Assembly (NCBI GenBank): GCA_013289175.1
Contig: JABDAN010000002.1
Coordinates: 54,682-118,681 of the forward strand
Direction: 5' to 3'
Length of the DNA: 64,000 nucleotides
Source: Bacteroidota bacterium
GTDB taxonomy: Bacteria; Bacteroidota; Bacteroidia; Chitinophagales; Chitinophagaceae
Shown here: in pieces, positions 53,027 through 60,526 of the stretch
Position numbering within the stretch: the first letter of the stretch is position 1
How the letters are laid out: the number at the start of each line of letters is the position of its first letter
Notes under the pieces: model-generated
What the model was told of the DNA's origin: nothing
The model's database searches: none
What the model saw: the letters and a program-made list of their open reading frames with translations, nothing else
Translations under genes and position numbers: made by a program

Positions 53027-53347
53027 CTATGGGTATTACCCAGTAACGGCACTAGTTTAAGTCCATGGGTTTGTGTTTGTTTGTGTTCGTTTTAATCAAA
53101 TTTGTAACTGGACAGTAACGCGAATTACATTATATCAGTTCGCACTACTTACATGTCTCCCCGTAAATCGCCCCGTATTACGGCAGTTAAAACCGTGATG
53201 TTTCGGGTTCTGTACCCAAGCCGGGTACACTCCGGTACAGTATAATTGACTCGCATAGAGTTTAATGTACTGGAAGTAATAAACCAAATGAACACTATAG
53301 GAACAGAAGTTATTCATTTTGTTATCTTGTATTACCAAAACAACCTA
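53027..53347. other. gene-free left end of element 2
   Basis: About 320 bp. It holds one arm-type site TGTAACTGGA (53103-53112), followed by CAGTAAC; a T/G-rich tract (gtttgtgtttgtttgtgttcg); and the small inverted repeat GTACCC/GGGTAC near 53212-53228. No gene is supported here. Confidence 0.4.
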
Positions 53348-53836
53348 ATGCGCCTACTCGCAGGTATATTCTTTCTATTTATAATTGGATGCAATTATCC
53401 AAAGGATTTAACGGGTAGGTATTACAGAAACAACTTTCCTGTTTTGCAATTCTTTGGAACGCGATTGCGGTTCGTATCGCCAGATTCAGTACAGCGCGCC
53501 TTTTCTGGTGATACGATATATGATAGCGCGGTCGGAACCTATAATGTCGTTGATGATAAGATTTATTTAGCTATTCAAACTCTGGGACATAAAATGTCCG
53601 CTGAAGATTGGAAACTGCTTGCTCAAGGAAAAGATTTACCAATAAATCCGAACACTAAACTAGACACAATTATAACTCGCTACCTGTTCGCATTCGGAAA
53701 AAATAAACTGTGGGCAGGAAATGCGAAAACGGGTAAAATTTATAAAAAGGAAGTTGGATATTCAAAAAGACGGAAATATTTTCTTTTTGGCAGTCATTAT
53801 CGTAAAATGAAATATTACTTGAAACGCATTAAGTAA
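53348..53836 (+). CDS. small lipoprotein, 162 aa
   Basis: Starts at the ATG at 53348, giving a lipoprotein signal MRLLAGIFFLFIIGC; the frame is open back to 53246 but the extra part looks like noise. Mature region is beta-rich (LTGRYYRNNFPVLQFFGTRLRF; TYNVVDDKIYLAIQTL) with a very basic C-terminus (RKMKYYLKRIK). No family recognised. AT-rich relative to flanking chromosome, in line with transfer. Confidence 0.6.
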   Translation: MRLLAGIFFLFIIGCNYPKDLTGRYYRNNFPVLQFFGTRLRFVSPDSVQRAFSGDTIYDSAVGTYNVVDDKIYLAIQTLGHKMSAEDWKLLAQGKDLPINPNTKLDTIITRYLFAFGKNKLWAGNAKTGKIYKKEVGYSKRRKYFLFGSHYRKMKYYLKRIK

Positions 53837-53966
53837 TTATCTATTCTCTCTCCTCATCCCACCTCTTTCACTTGGCGACTGACATTCGAACACGCTGAGT
53901 CACATTGGGGGAACAGAAAGGGGGGAGTAAGGGTAAACCCTTAGTCTATTTTCAGAGAGTAAGCAA

Positions 53967-53974
53967 TATATTTG
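53967..53974 (+). promoter_or_regulatory. -7 element directly before the 53978 gene
   Basis: TATATTTG matches TAnnTTTG and ends 3 bases before the ATG, another predicted leaderless start. No convincing -33 was seen. Confidence 0.4.
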
Positions 53975-53977
53975 AGA

Positions 53978-54559
53978 ATGAAATTACTAACTCTTGTATT
54001 TATTATCTGCGGGTATGTGGTTGTGGGTCAACCTTTGTCAAGTGAGCATCACTTCGATAAAATTGATTGGACAATGACATTGCCAAAGGATTTTTATATA
54101 ACGACTCCACAAAATACTGTGAGTGATACTGCTGAAAAGTATCTCACTCAAGAAAATATGCAAAGAAAATTTGTTGAAAATCTTCGAATTTTTAAACGCC
54201 GATTTACATCACTAAGTATCAATTATTTTAATTTCAAAGACGAGAATCGTCGAATTACCAATAAAAATATCAAGGAAAAGTTTGATAGATATAATGTGAC
54301 TCGGTTGGCACAAGCTATGACCGATGATGCAAAAGTTATCGATTCAGCGAGTTCGATTCAGGTGTTTGCCGGAGTTCAATTTTATAAATTGAAAGTTAAT
54401 TTGATGAGGGGATCTGAAATATATCATTATGAGTTTTTCGGGAGTCTTCGAAACGGATACTACATAGATGTTGATCTTCTATACAAAAACGAATCCGGTA
54501 GAAACGATGTCATAAACATGCTTAACAATTCGAAATTTGGTAAAATGAAATCGAACTAA
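53978..54559 (+). CDS. exported hypothetical protein, 193 aa
   Basis: From the ATG at 53978: signal peptide MKLLTLVFIICGYVVVGQ, then an alpha/beta domain (WTMTLPKDFYITTPQ; FAGVQFYKLKVNLMRGSEIYHYEFFGSLRNGYYID). The layout recalls small PsbP- or DUF-type periplasmic proteins that respond to stress, but no family can be named. AT-rich cargo gene of element 2. Confidence 0.6.
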   Translation: MKLLTLVFIICGYVVVGQPLSSEHHFDKIDWTMTLPKDFYITTPQNTVSDTAEKYLTQENMQRKFVENLRIFKRRFTSLSINYFNFKDENRRITNKNIKEKFDRYNVTRLAQAMTDDAKVIDSASSIQVFAGVQFYKLKVNLMRGSEIYHYEFFGSLRNGYYIDVDLLYKNESGRNDVINMLNNSKFGKMKSN

Positions 54560-54598
54560 TGTAGCTGAGGAATCATATTTTCCAAGACATCTTCGCGT

Positions 54599-54777
54599 AA
54601 GTGTTTCTACTTATTTATACTCTTATCTGTTGTACTTGTGTCTCAAAAGCACAAGCTATCACTGAAGAATTGCGATATTTGTTAGATGAAGTGGAAGGTA
54701 ACGGCTCTTATTTTGAATCTAGGTTTTCGACGACACAAAGATTTTCAAATCGGGCTCCGTCAAGCTTCATTATGTGA
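54599..54777 (+). pseudogene. broken exported-protein gene
   Basis: One frame reads a signal-like KCFYLFILLSVVLVS, and the next frame continues KAQAITEELRYLLDEVEG and then NGSYFESRFS up to a stop at 54777. KAQA followed by an acidic helix is a typical signal-cleavage junction, so a frameshift near 54645 and a truncated C-terminus are likely. No start codon remains. Confidence 0.35.
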
Positions 54778-54816
54778 ATCCCTAACCCGACGTGGTTAAA
54801 AGACAAATAGAGAACG

Positions 54817-55248
54817 CTATTTATTTTGTTTGTAACCTGGATATTTATTGCCGGCGCCAAAAAAACATTCAATAGACTCTATCTTACCATCTCTAAAAGT
54901 GTAGTATTCAACATTGTGGACAACCTTGTGATCTGTAGTATAGATATCGTAAATAGCGAACGCCGTGTTACCATCTACCATGATTTTTGGGAATTCGACT
55001 TTTTCGAAATACTTAGACGTTGGGTAACAACGCTCCTTATAAGTCGCAAGGGAAATGTGATCATCTCCGGCCGGGCTGGTGAAATTAAAGTCATTATTAA
55101 ACTGGCTGGCGATTAAATTCCAGTCCTTCTTTTCAAAACCTGATAAATAGTTAGTGATACGGGCTTCCGCGTCTTCCTTTGTTATAGTCTGACTTTTTGC
55201 AAAAGTTGTAAACGCTAACATGAGTACGATTGATAGAATTAATTTCAT
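54817..55248 (-). CDS. exported NTF2/SnoaL-like protein, copy 1
   Basis: 143 residues from the ATG at 55248: signal peptide ending TTFAKSQ. The NTF2-like cone fold is seen in EKKDWNLIASQFNNDFNFTSPAGDDHISLATYKERCYP and the C-terminal YYTFRDGKIESIECFFG. It is paralogous to the gene at 55550-56008 (shared DWNL, FTSP/FSSP, KERC.P, DGKI.S..ECFFG). The similarity continues in frame upstream to a TTG at 55293 (MYGK.E..CL), so that start is possible. A SnoaL-like domain may bind a small hydrophobic ligand; activity unknown. Confidence 0.75.
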   Translation of the reverse strand: MKLILSIVLMLAFTTFAKSQTITKEDAEARITNYLSGFEKKDWNLIASQFNNDFNFTSPAGDDHISLATYKERCYPTSKYFEKVEFPKIMVDGNTAFAIYDIYTTDHKVVHNVEYYTFRDGKIESIECFFGAGNKYPGYKQNK

Positions 55249-55370
55249 AGAATGTTTTATACTTAGACAATCAGATTCTAGTTTTCCGTACAAAAAAAAT
55301 GTTTATTTTGTTACCAATATATGCATTGGTCAAGTAATCAAAGGATAATCAAGTAGTTAGTTGATTAAGT

Positions 55371-55428
55371 AAATTCATGCCCGATTAAAAATTGGTTCGA
55401 AAAAAGTGCCGTTCTTGGTACAACCCCT
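55371..55428 (-). repeat. att-like block, upstream of NTF2-like copy 1
   Basis: Shares AAATTCATGCCC, then AAAAATTGGTTCGAAAAA, then a degenerate GT-CC-GTTC-GG-ACA-AACCCC with the block at 56092-56149. GGTTCGA and the following segment recall the tRNA T-loop and 3' end. The terminator stem seen after the other att copies is not formed here. Confidence 0.5.
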
Positions 55429-55549
55429 CAGCTTTGCCGAGAGACGTTTGTGACTAGCAAGATCAGGAGCTTTTTTCGGCGACTGGCCTCAAATCCTCAA
55501 TAATTTCTCAACAGGGCATCAACTGGGTTGGGTCATTAAACCCTGACCG

Positions 55550-56008
55550 TTATTTCCCCGAAGTCGGAAAATTGATACCTGGTCCAAAAAAACACTCATA
55601 CGCGCTGATTTTCCCGTCTTTTATCGTAAAATAATCGCAGTTCCGAAATAATTTTCCATCTGTATTGTAACCATTGCTGATTATAAAAACCACATCCCCG
55701 CTCATGATCAGTTGCTGCAAGTCAGCCGATTTGATCTTGCCGGCGTTGGGCCAGCACCTTTCCTTAACTGCATTTATATTGATATGATCGTCGAGAGGGC
55801 TCGAGAACGTGAATCCGTCAGCAAGAATTTGCGTCATCAAATTCCAGTCCCTTGTCTCCCAGGCGGTATACCATGCCTTGATAAGTTTTCCGTTTGGCGT
55901 ATTTTCAAGCCCAGCTGTCTTGCCTGTAATAGTCTGGGCAAATCCTGCCTGGCTGGAAAGGATAACCCCAACCAAAAGAATTTGGCCAAGAAGATTAGTC
56001 ATTTTCAT
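55550..56008 (-). CDS. exported NTF2/SnoaL-like protein, copy 2
   Basis: 152 residues from the ATG at 56008: signal peptide ending SQAGFAQ. Domain: AWETRDWNLMTQILADGFTFSS, ININAVKERCWPNAGKI, and DYFTIKDGKISAYECFFG. Clearly paralogous to copy 1 and with the same upstream DNA, including the alternative TTG start at 56053 (MYGKPDPGCL). Both copies read toward the tRNA. Function unknown; the duplication suggests selection for dosage or divergence. Confidence 0.75.
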   Translation of the reverse strand: MKMTNLLGQILLVGVILSSQAGFAQTITGKTAGLENTPNGKLIKAWYTAWETRDWNLMTQILADGFTFSSPLDDHININAVKERCWPNAGKIKSADLQQLIMSGDVVFIISNGYNTDGKLFRNCDYFTIKDGKISAYECFFGPGINFPTSGK

Positions 56009-56091
56009 AAACAATTTTATAATAAGACAACCGGGATCCGGTTTTCCGTACAAAAAGAGGATTTTTTTATGCTAGGCTAAAATTGGTCGTC

Positions 56092-56149
56092 AAATTCATG
56101 CCCTCCAAAAATTGGTTCGAAAAATGTCCTGTTCCGGGCACATAACCCC
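56092..56149 (-). repeat. att-like block at the right end of the island
   Basis: AAATTCATGCCC and AAAAATTGGTTCGAAAAA are followed at 56127-56141 by TCCTGTTCCGGGCAC, which matches the last 15 bases of the att core at 14 positions. It marks the outer end of element 2 and repeats the block at 55371-55428. Confidence 0.65.
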
Positions 56150-56166
56150 CTTTTTAGGGGTTTTTC
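56144..56166 (+). terminator. terminator hairpin next to the outer att copy
   Basis: AACCCC and GGGGTT form a short stem around CTTTTTA, followed by TTTTTC and another T-run. Same place relative to att as the other two terminators. Confidence 0.65.
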
Positions 56167-56253
56167 TTTTTTTTATTGATGATTTTTATCACACCCCTTT
56201 TTTCTTAAACGCGTTGTCGTTGTCGCAGCCTTGCTTGAACCCTTAAACAACAA

Positions 56254-56346
56254 AATGGAGCATTGGGTGAAAGGCCACCTGGTACGAAAACCGGTTCCAG
56301 AGCCGATACCAGTTCCAATTCAAAATATCCCGATCGAAGAAGATTG
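56254..56346 (+). CDS. possible 30-aa Pro-rich peptide
   Basis: ATG at 56254 to TGA at 56346: MEHWVKGHLVRKPVPEPIPV, then PIQNIPIEED. The frame is open upstream to 56177 without a further ATG. Composition looks protein-like, but no homologue is known; it could be the 3' remnant of a gene cut by the island. Confidence 0.3.
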
Positions 56347-56385
56347 AAAACCTTCCGTTATATTCGTAAGCCAAAAAAAACAACC

Positions 56386-58029
56386 ATGAAGATTTGTTTT
56401 TCGATCCTTTTTTTAATCGTGGCTTTTACAACACAAGCTCAGGATACGGTTACCCATTCTCAAATAGTGGGAGCAGAAAAAATGTTCGACTTAAATTTTA
56501 CCGAGGCAAAACGGGATTCGATGGCTGGGTTTTTAAAGGATCGGGTGAAGACCTATCAGTATTTACACGCACAGGACCTAAGAAACGATGAACCGATTCC
56601 TCTTTGGTACAATCCGGTTATAAAGGGCGTCTTGGTTCCTCGCAAACAATTGCCTGTCGAGTTTAACCTGCCTGGTCAGGTTACCCTGCCTTCAGACATA
56701 AATCAATTGGCTTACTTTAGTATTCCTCAGCTGGCAGCTTTAATTAAGTACAAAAAAATTAGTTCAGAGAAACTGACCCGTTTCTTTCTTGACCGGCTAA
56801 AAAAATACGGACCTCGTCTGCATTGTGTTATCGAAATAACTGAAGAACTGGCCATCCGCCAGGCAAAAAAAGCGGATGCGGAGATCGCAATCGGAAAGTA
56901 CCGAGGTCCCCTTCAGGGCATTCCCTATGGCATCAAAGACCTTTTTTCAGTGGAAGGTACCCATACCACCTGGGGTACTCCGCCTTATAAAGGCCAGCAG
57001 CTTCATCAAACGGCTTTCGTAGCCGCGCAATTGGAGGGTGCCGGAGCGGTATTGGTAGCCAAATTGTCGTTGGGCGAACTCGCCATGGATGACGTATGGT
57101 TCGGAGGTTTAACACGCAATCCCTGGGACACGACCAAAGGTTCTGGCGGGTCATCGGCAGGATCCTCGGCTGCTACAGCTGCCGGGTTGGTTCCATTTGC
57201 TATAGGTACGGAAACCTATGGGTCCATCGTAGACCCGGCCATGCGGTGCGGGGTGACCGGGTTACGCCCTACCTATGGCAGTGTGGCAAGGACGGGCGGA
57301 ATGACACTGGCCTGGAGTTCCGATAAAATTGGACCCATCTGTAGATCTGCCGAAGATGCCGCGATTGTATTTTATTTTATTCATGGCGCAGATAAGGTGG
57401 ATCAATCTTCCATCGATTTCGCATTTAATTATAAAGGGACGACCAATTTAAAAAAATTGAAAATTGCCTATATCCGCAACTATATCGATACCCTGGCAGC
57501 TAGTAGTCCGGAAAAACAAACCTTGGCGACACTCCGGGAAATGGGCGCCACACTGAATCCGATTGATTTTCCCGACAGTCTGCACGGAGATGAAATGCTC
57601 TCGCTGATCATTAGCGCAGAAGGAGCGGCTGCCTTTGACGGGTTAACCCGCAACGCAATCGATGACCAGATGGTTCAACAGGGCAGGGACCGGTGGCCCA
57701 ATGTTTTTCGTACTGCGCGTTTCATACCGGCGGTCGAATATCTCAATGCCTGCCGGATGCGTTATCAAATCATGAAAAAAATGGATCCCATACTTGATGC
57801 CTACGATATCATCGTCACGCCGCCTGAGATAGGGGATCAACTAGCTATTACCAATTTAACAGGCAATCCCTCCATAACCCTACCCAATGGTTTTTTACCG
57901 GATGGCATGCCAACGGCAATTACATTTGTCGGGAAACATTTTGGAGAAGCCGATTTGCTGGCATTTGCAAAAGCGTATCAGGAAAAAACCGGGTTTCAAC
58001 TCAAACATCCGCCAGGATTTTCCAAATGA
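56386..58029 (+). CDS. exported amidase (amidase signature family)
   Basis: 547 residues from the ATG at 56386, where MKICFSILFLIVAFTTQAQ is a signal peptide; the frame opens 123 bp earlier. Amidase-signature triad: Lys in GIPYGIKDLFSVEGTHTTWG near residue 183, and the Gly/Ser-rich region TKGSGGSSAGSSAATAAGLVPFAIGTET near 250-278 with the cis-Ser and nucleophile Ser. An N-terminal helical region of about 120 residues precedes it, and a C-terminal PPEIGDQL..TGNPSITLP segment closes the fold. It hydrolyses an amide or ester in the periplasm; substrate unknown. Confidence 0.92.
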   Translation: MKICFSILFLIVAFTTQAQDTVTHSQIVGAEKMFDLNFTEAKRDSMAGFLKDRVKTYQYLHAQDLRNDEPIPLWYNPVIKGVLVPRKQLPVEFNLPGQVTLPSDINQLAYFSIPQLAALIKYKKISSEKLTRFFLDRLKKYGPRLHCVIEITEELAIRQAKKADAEIAIGKYRGPLQGIPYGIKDLFSVEGTHTTWGTPPYKGQQLHQTAFVAAQLEGAGAVLVAKLSLGELAMDDVWFGGLTRNPWDTTKGSGGSSAGSSAATAAGLVPFAIGTETYGSIVDPAMRCGVTGLRPTYGSVARTGGMTLAWSSDKIGPICRSAEDAAIVFYFIHGADKVDQSSIDFAFNYKGTTNLKKLKIAYIRNYIDTLAASSPEKQTLATLREMGATLNPIDFPDSLHGDEMLSLIISAEGAAAFDGLTRNAIDDQMVQQGRDRWPNVFRTARFIPAVEYLNACRMRYQIMKKMDPILDAYDIIVTPPEIGDQLAITNLTGNPSITLPNGFLPDGMPTAITFVGKHFGEADLLAFAKAYQEKTGFQLKHPPGFSK

Positions 58030-58122
58030 TAACGGGAAAGTTTAAAAGAGAATGCCATTTCAACCTTTCTTTTCCCTGATTGCTATCAGGTCGTGTAATA
58101 ATCACCGTAAAGTAAGAGATCG

Positions 58123-58137
58123 AGTCTTGAAAAGACT
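58123..58137 (+). terminator. small terminator hairpin after the amidase gene
   Basis: AGTCTT and AAGACT with loop GAA, followed by AAAATATTTTATTT. Confidence 0.4.
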
Positions 58138-58160
58138 AAAATATTTTATTTCAAACGAAA

Positions 58161-58186
58161 AGGCCTCCGGAATTAACCGAAGGCCT
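58161..58186 (-). terminator. terminator of the minus-strand lipoprotein gene
   Basis: AGGCCT..GG at 58161 pairs with CC..AGGCCT ending at 58186 across an AATTAA loop. On the minus strand it is followed by TTTTCGTTT. Confidence 0.55.
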
Positions 58187-58220
58187 GATCATGAAAATAA
58201 TGGGTTTATTAATAGTATAA

Positions 58221-58667
58221 TTAAGAGTGTATCGCTCTTCTAACGGCAACTATGGCGGCGTCAATGTGGTTATAGGCCCGCGCCTGTAAACCTTCTGCGA
58301 ACATGTTGTCCTCATCATGGCTGATATCCTGTCTTGCTTTCTTCAAGAAGTCAACAGAAACATGCAAACGGCCATTGTGTTCGTTGGCTTCGTCAACCGG
58401 TGGATGATCCGCCAGGTTTTTGCCATCATCGATGGCTGCTTTTTTGATTTCTCCAATAGCCGCATCGATTTGACGAACCGCTTCCATTTCATCGGTCGTT
58501 TGTTCCCAATTCCCTGGACGATGCTCAATCATCCAACGGGCGGCTCTCAGATCCGATAGGGCGTGAAGATAATAAGGATGGTCTGCGTGGCTTGTCTTAA
58601 CGGTGGCACTGCATGATGTCGTTAGAACAAATGCAAAAGCGGCACCTACCAGTAATGATAGTTTCAT
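58221..58667 (-). CDS. lipoprotein with helical repeat-like domain, 148 aa
   Basis: Lipoprotein signal MKLSLLVGAAFAFVLTTSC, so the mature protein starts at Cys19. The mature part is helical with two similar segments: HPYYLHALSDLRAARWMIEH and GRLHVSVDFLKKARQDISHD, the second followed by YNHIDAAIVAVRRAIHS, and between them RQIDAAIGEIKKAAIDDG. His-rich. It may form a four-helix bundle. No family is named with confidence. Confidence 0.65.
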   Translation of the reverse strand: MKLSLLVGAAFAFVLTTSCSATVKTSHADHPYYLHALSDLRAARWMIEHRPGNWEQTTDEMEAVRQIDAAIGEIKKAAIDDGKNLADHPPVDEANEHNGRLHVSVDFLKKARQDISHDEDNMFAEGLQARAYNHIDAAIVAVRRAIHS

Positions 58668-58887
58668 GTTTTAATTTTTAATAGAGTCTAGGACTAATTG
58701 TTTTTAGGATCGTTTAACTACAACTTAAAATTTGTTCGGAAATTGTTTGAAAAAGCTCAGATAACATACTGTTAACTGACTTTTGCCGCTTAACAACTCA
58801 TTATCTGAAACTGGCACTATTCTTACCTACCATTTATGCCATCCCGCACAATAGAGAATTAAAAAAACAACCTGCGGGCCATACAAA

Positions 58888-59649
58888 ATGAAAAAATTCT
58901 GTACAATGAAAAAAAATTGCTTCTTATTGATTTTTGCCAGTATGTTATTCGGATTTCATGCAAGTGCACAATTTGCGAAAGGGACCCTGATGCTGGGTAC
59001 CACCATCGGTTCTACCGGTTATAGTTCGGCAAGCAGCGACTACGGCTATGATCTGGGTACTTTGAAAAATACGGGTACCAATACATTTACATTCAGCGTG
59101 GGACCCCAGGTCGGCGTTTTCTTATCACCCCACGTGGTTTTGGGTGCAACACCTGCATTCAGCATCAATACATCGCATGTGAACAGCACGACCATCAACA
59201 CAAACAACACGACTTCGGGATCAACGACCAACACCACGACACTAACGGTAACCCTGGGGCCATTCATGCGGTATTATCTGAATCCCGGACCAGGCAACAA
59301 CTGGTTTTATTTCCAGGTAAATGGAGCAGCAGGAACAGGAAGTGGAACCAGCTCAGGTACGAGTTATACGACGACCACCAACTCCAATTCGGACGGAAAG
59401 GTGGGCAATATTTTTACATGGAATGCAGGAGCCAGCCTTGGTCTCACGCATTTTTTCTACCGCAGGATTGGAATGGATGTTGCCCTGGGATATAGTTACA
59501 GTCATGTGCATAATTATGATACCAATAACAGCTATGCAACCAATAAAACTTCCGGCAATACGGTAGTAACACCCAACAACTATTCGTTGAATACGGCGAC
59601 AAATGGTGTAACACTAGCGGTCGGATTTCATTGGTTTTTGAGAGGATAA
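58888..59649 (+). CDS. outer-membrane beta-barrel protein, Ser/Thr/Asn-rich loops
   Basis: 253 residues (or 251 from the second ATG at 58906, MKKNCFLLIFASMLFGFHASAQ). Signal peptide, then eight or more amphipathic strands such as TFTFSVGPQVGVFLSPHVVLGATPAFSI and TNGVTLAVGFHWFLRG, ending in an OMP-like aromatic/Gly C-terminus. The surface loops are low-complexity Thr/Ser/Asn (INTNNTTSGSTTNTTTL), probably extended and exposed. Small porin/OmpW-like class. Confidence 0.75.
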   Translation: MKKFCTMKKNCFLLIFASMLFGFHASAQFAKGTLMLGTTIGSTGYSSASSDYGYDLGTLKNTGTNTFTFSVGPQVGVFLSPHVVLGATPAFSINTSHVNSTTINTNNTTSGSTTNTTTLTVTLGPFMRYYLNPGPGNNWFYFQVNGAAGTGSGTSSGTSYTTTTNSNSDGKVGNIFTWNAGASLGLTHFFYRRIGMDVALGYSYSHVHNYDTNNSYATNKTSGNTVVTPNNYSLNTATNGVTLAVGFHWFLRG

Positions 59650-59717
59650 ATAAGGAGAGAGGGGATAAGTCTACCCACTTCGTTTGTCATCAGACCGCTT
59701 AAAAACTAAAAAGAGAA

Positions 59718-59782
59718 TGCCGGATCTTGCTCAAAGGAAACAAACATTGGTTTTACCATGATTGTTTATGCGAGATCCGGCA
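59718..59782. repeat. long imperfect hairpin, function unknown
   Basis: TGCCGGATCTTGC (59718-59730) and GCGAGATCCGGCA (59770-59782) pair over 13 bp with one G-T. The interior can pair further (AAACAA/TTGTTT and ATTGG/CCAT). A second hairpin CGGC..AAAA/TTTT..GCCG lies about 20 bp further. No simple T-run follows on either strand. It may be a structured RNA, a double-stranded terminator or a small repeat element. Confidence 0.4.
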
Positions 59783-59860
59783 AATTCTTGCTCGTTTGCC
59801 CGGCGCAAAAGACTTTTTTGCCGAACAAGGAAGATTTATTTTCGGAAACTACTGAAGTTC

Positions 59861-60487
59861 TTACCGGTAGTCGGCCAGTTTATAAGAAACCAGCAAAACA
59901 TAAATGGATTTTACTTTTTGTCCATTATTTTGTGCTGGCACAAATTCCGGATTGTATAACTTGGCGACCCTGAGCGCATCCTTATCCATATCGGCTTCAA
60001 TATCATTGCCCAGTTTATAATCCGTCACCTTACCATTTTCATCCACATAAACCCGGATTTCCACTTTTCCCGGAACCCTGGCCGGCACGGACTCCTCATG
60101 GAATTTAAGATTATTTACCAAAAAATTGTTCCACTGAGACTGTGAACTGAGCCAGATGGTTTTCTGGGTTGGTTCCTGTTTTATGTATTTACCGCTGCCA
60201 TCCTGATAGGCGTAAAATCCCTTCTGCGTATTTTCCAGTATATAGTTGGCGGTGGAAGTATTGAAATTGTAAGTCCACGACAGGGCTCCCTGAATGTTAT
60301 AAAACTCCCAGATTCCCGTCGGCACGCCTTCGTTGTAAAAATGCCTGGCTAAAAGGACTCCGTTGGCTTTATTGAGTCCGTAATAGTTCCACACGCCATT
60401 TTTTTGACCATTCTTCATGGCATTGGTCTGAGCGTTCACCGAAATAAAGGCGATAAGACAGACAAGGAGGAGAAATCTATGTTTCAT
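59861..60487 (-). CDS. exported protein with TonB C-terminal domain and MORN-like repeats
   Basis: 208 residues, signal peptide ending ISVNAQ. MORN-like start: NGQKNGVWNYYGLNKANGVLLARHFYNEGVPTGIWEFYN. The C-terminal 80 residues are TonB-like: VPGKVEIRVYVDENGKVTDYKLGNDIEADMDKDALRVAKLYNPEFVPAQNNGQKVKSIYVLLVSYKL. There is no N-terminal membrane anchor or Pro-rich span as in true TonB, so it is a periplasmic relative. It lies 39 bp after the GH97 gene and may be co-transcribed. Confidence 0.8.
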   Translation of the reverse strand: MKHRFLLLVCLIAFISVNAQTNAMKNGQKNGVWNYYGLNKANGVLLARHFYNEGVPTGIWEFYNIQGALSWTYNFNTSTANYILENTQKGFYAYQDGSGKYIKQEPTQKTIWLSSQSQWNNFLVNNLKFHEESVPARVPGKVEIRVYVDENGKVTDYKLGNDIEADMDKDALRVAKLYNPEFVPAQNNGQKVKSIYVLLVSYKLADYR

Positions 60488-60526
60488 GTTAAGGTTTGAT
60501 TAAGTAAAAAATAGTATCTGGATAGG

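Larger units (their letters stand above)
53001..56143 (+). mobile_element. element 2: accreted, integrase-less remnant island
   Basis: About 3.1 kb between the exact att copy at 52984-53000 and a diverged one at 56127-56141. Its left end repeats the layout of element 1 (att, terminator hairpin, TGTAACTGGA arm site about 120 bp on), but no integrase follows. It carries two small exported proteins, a broken gene and a duplicated NTF2-like gene. It may be mobilised only by element 1's integrase, if at all. Confidence 0.6.

Noticed and set aside
53135..53338. 67-codon minus-strand open frame at the left end of element 2
   Set aside because: No start context, no recognisable motif, and it overlaps inverted repeats in a non-coding end region.
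55371..56149. Integron cassettes with attC sites
   Set aside because: The blocks lack attC core sites and symmetric stems, there is no IntI-type integrase, and similarity is to the tRNA 3' end.
59758..59973. Plus-strand open frames of 65-71 codons
   Set aside because: They run through the long hairpin and into the antisense of the TonB-C-domain gene; no protein-like pattern.
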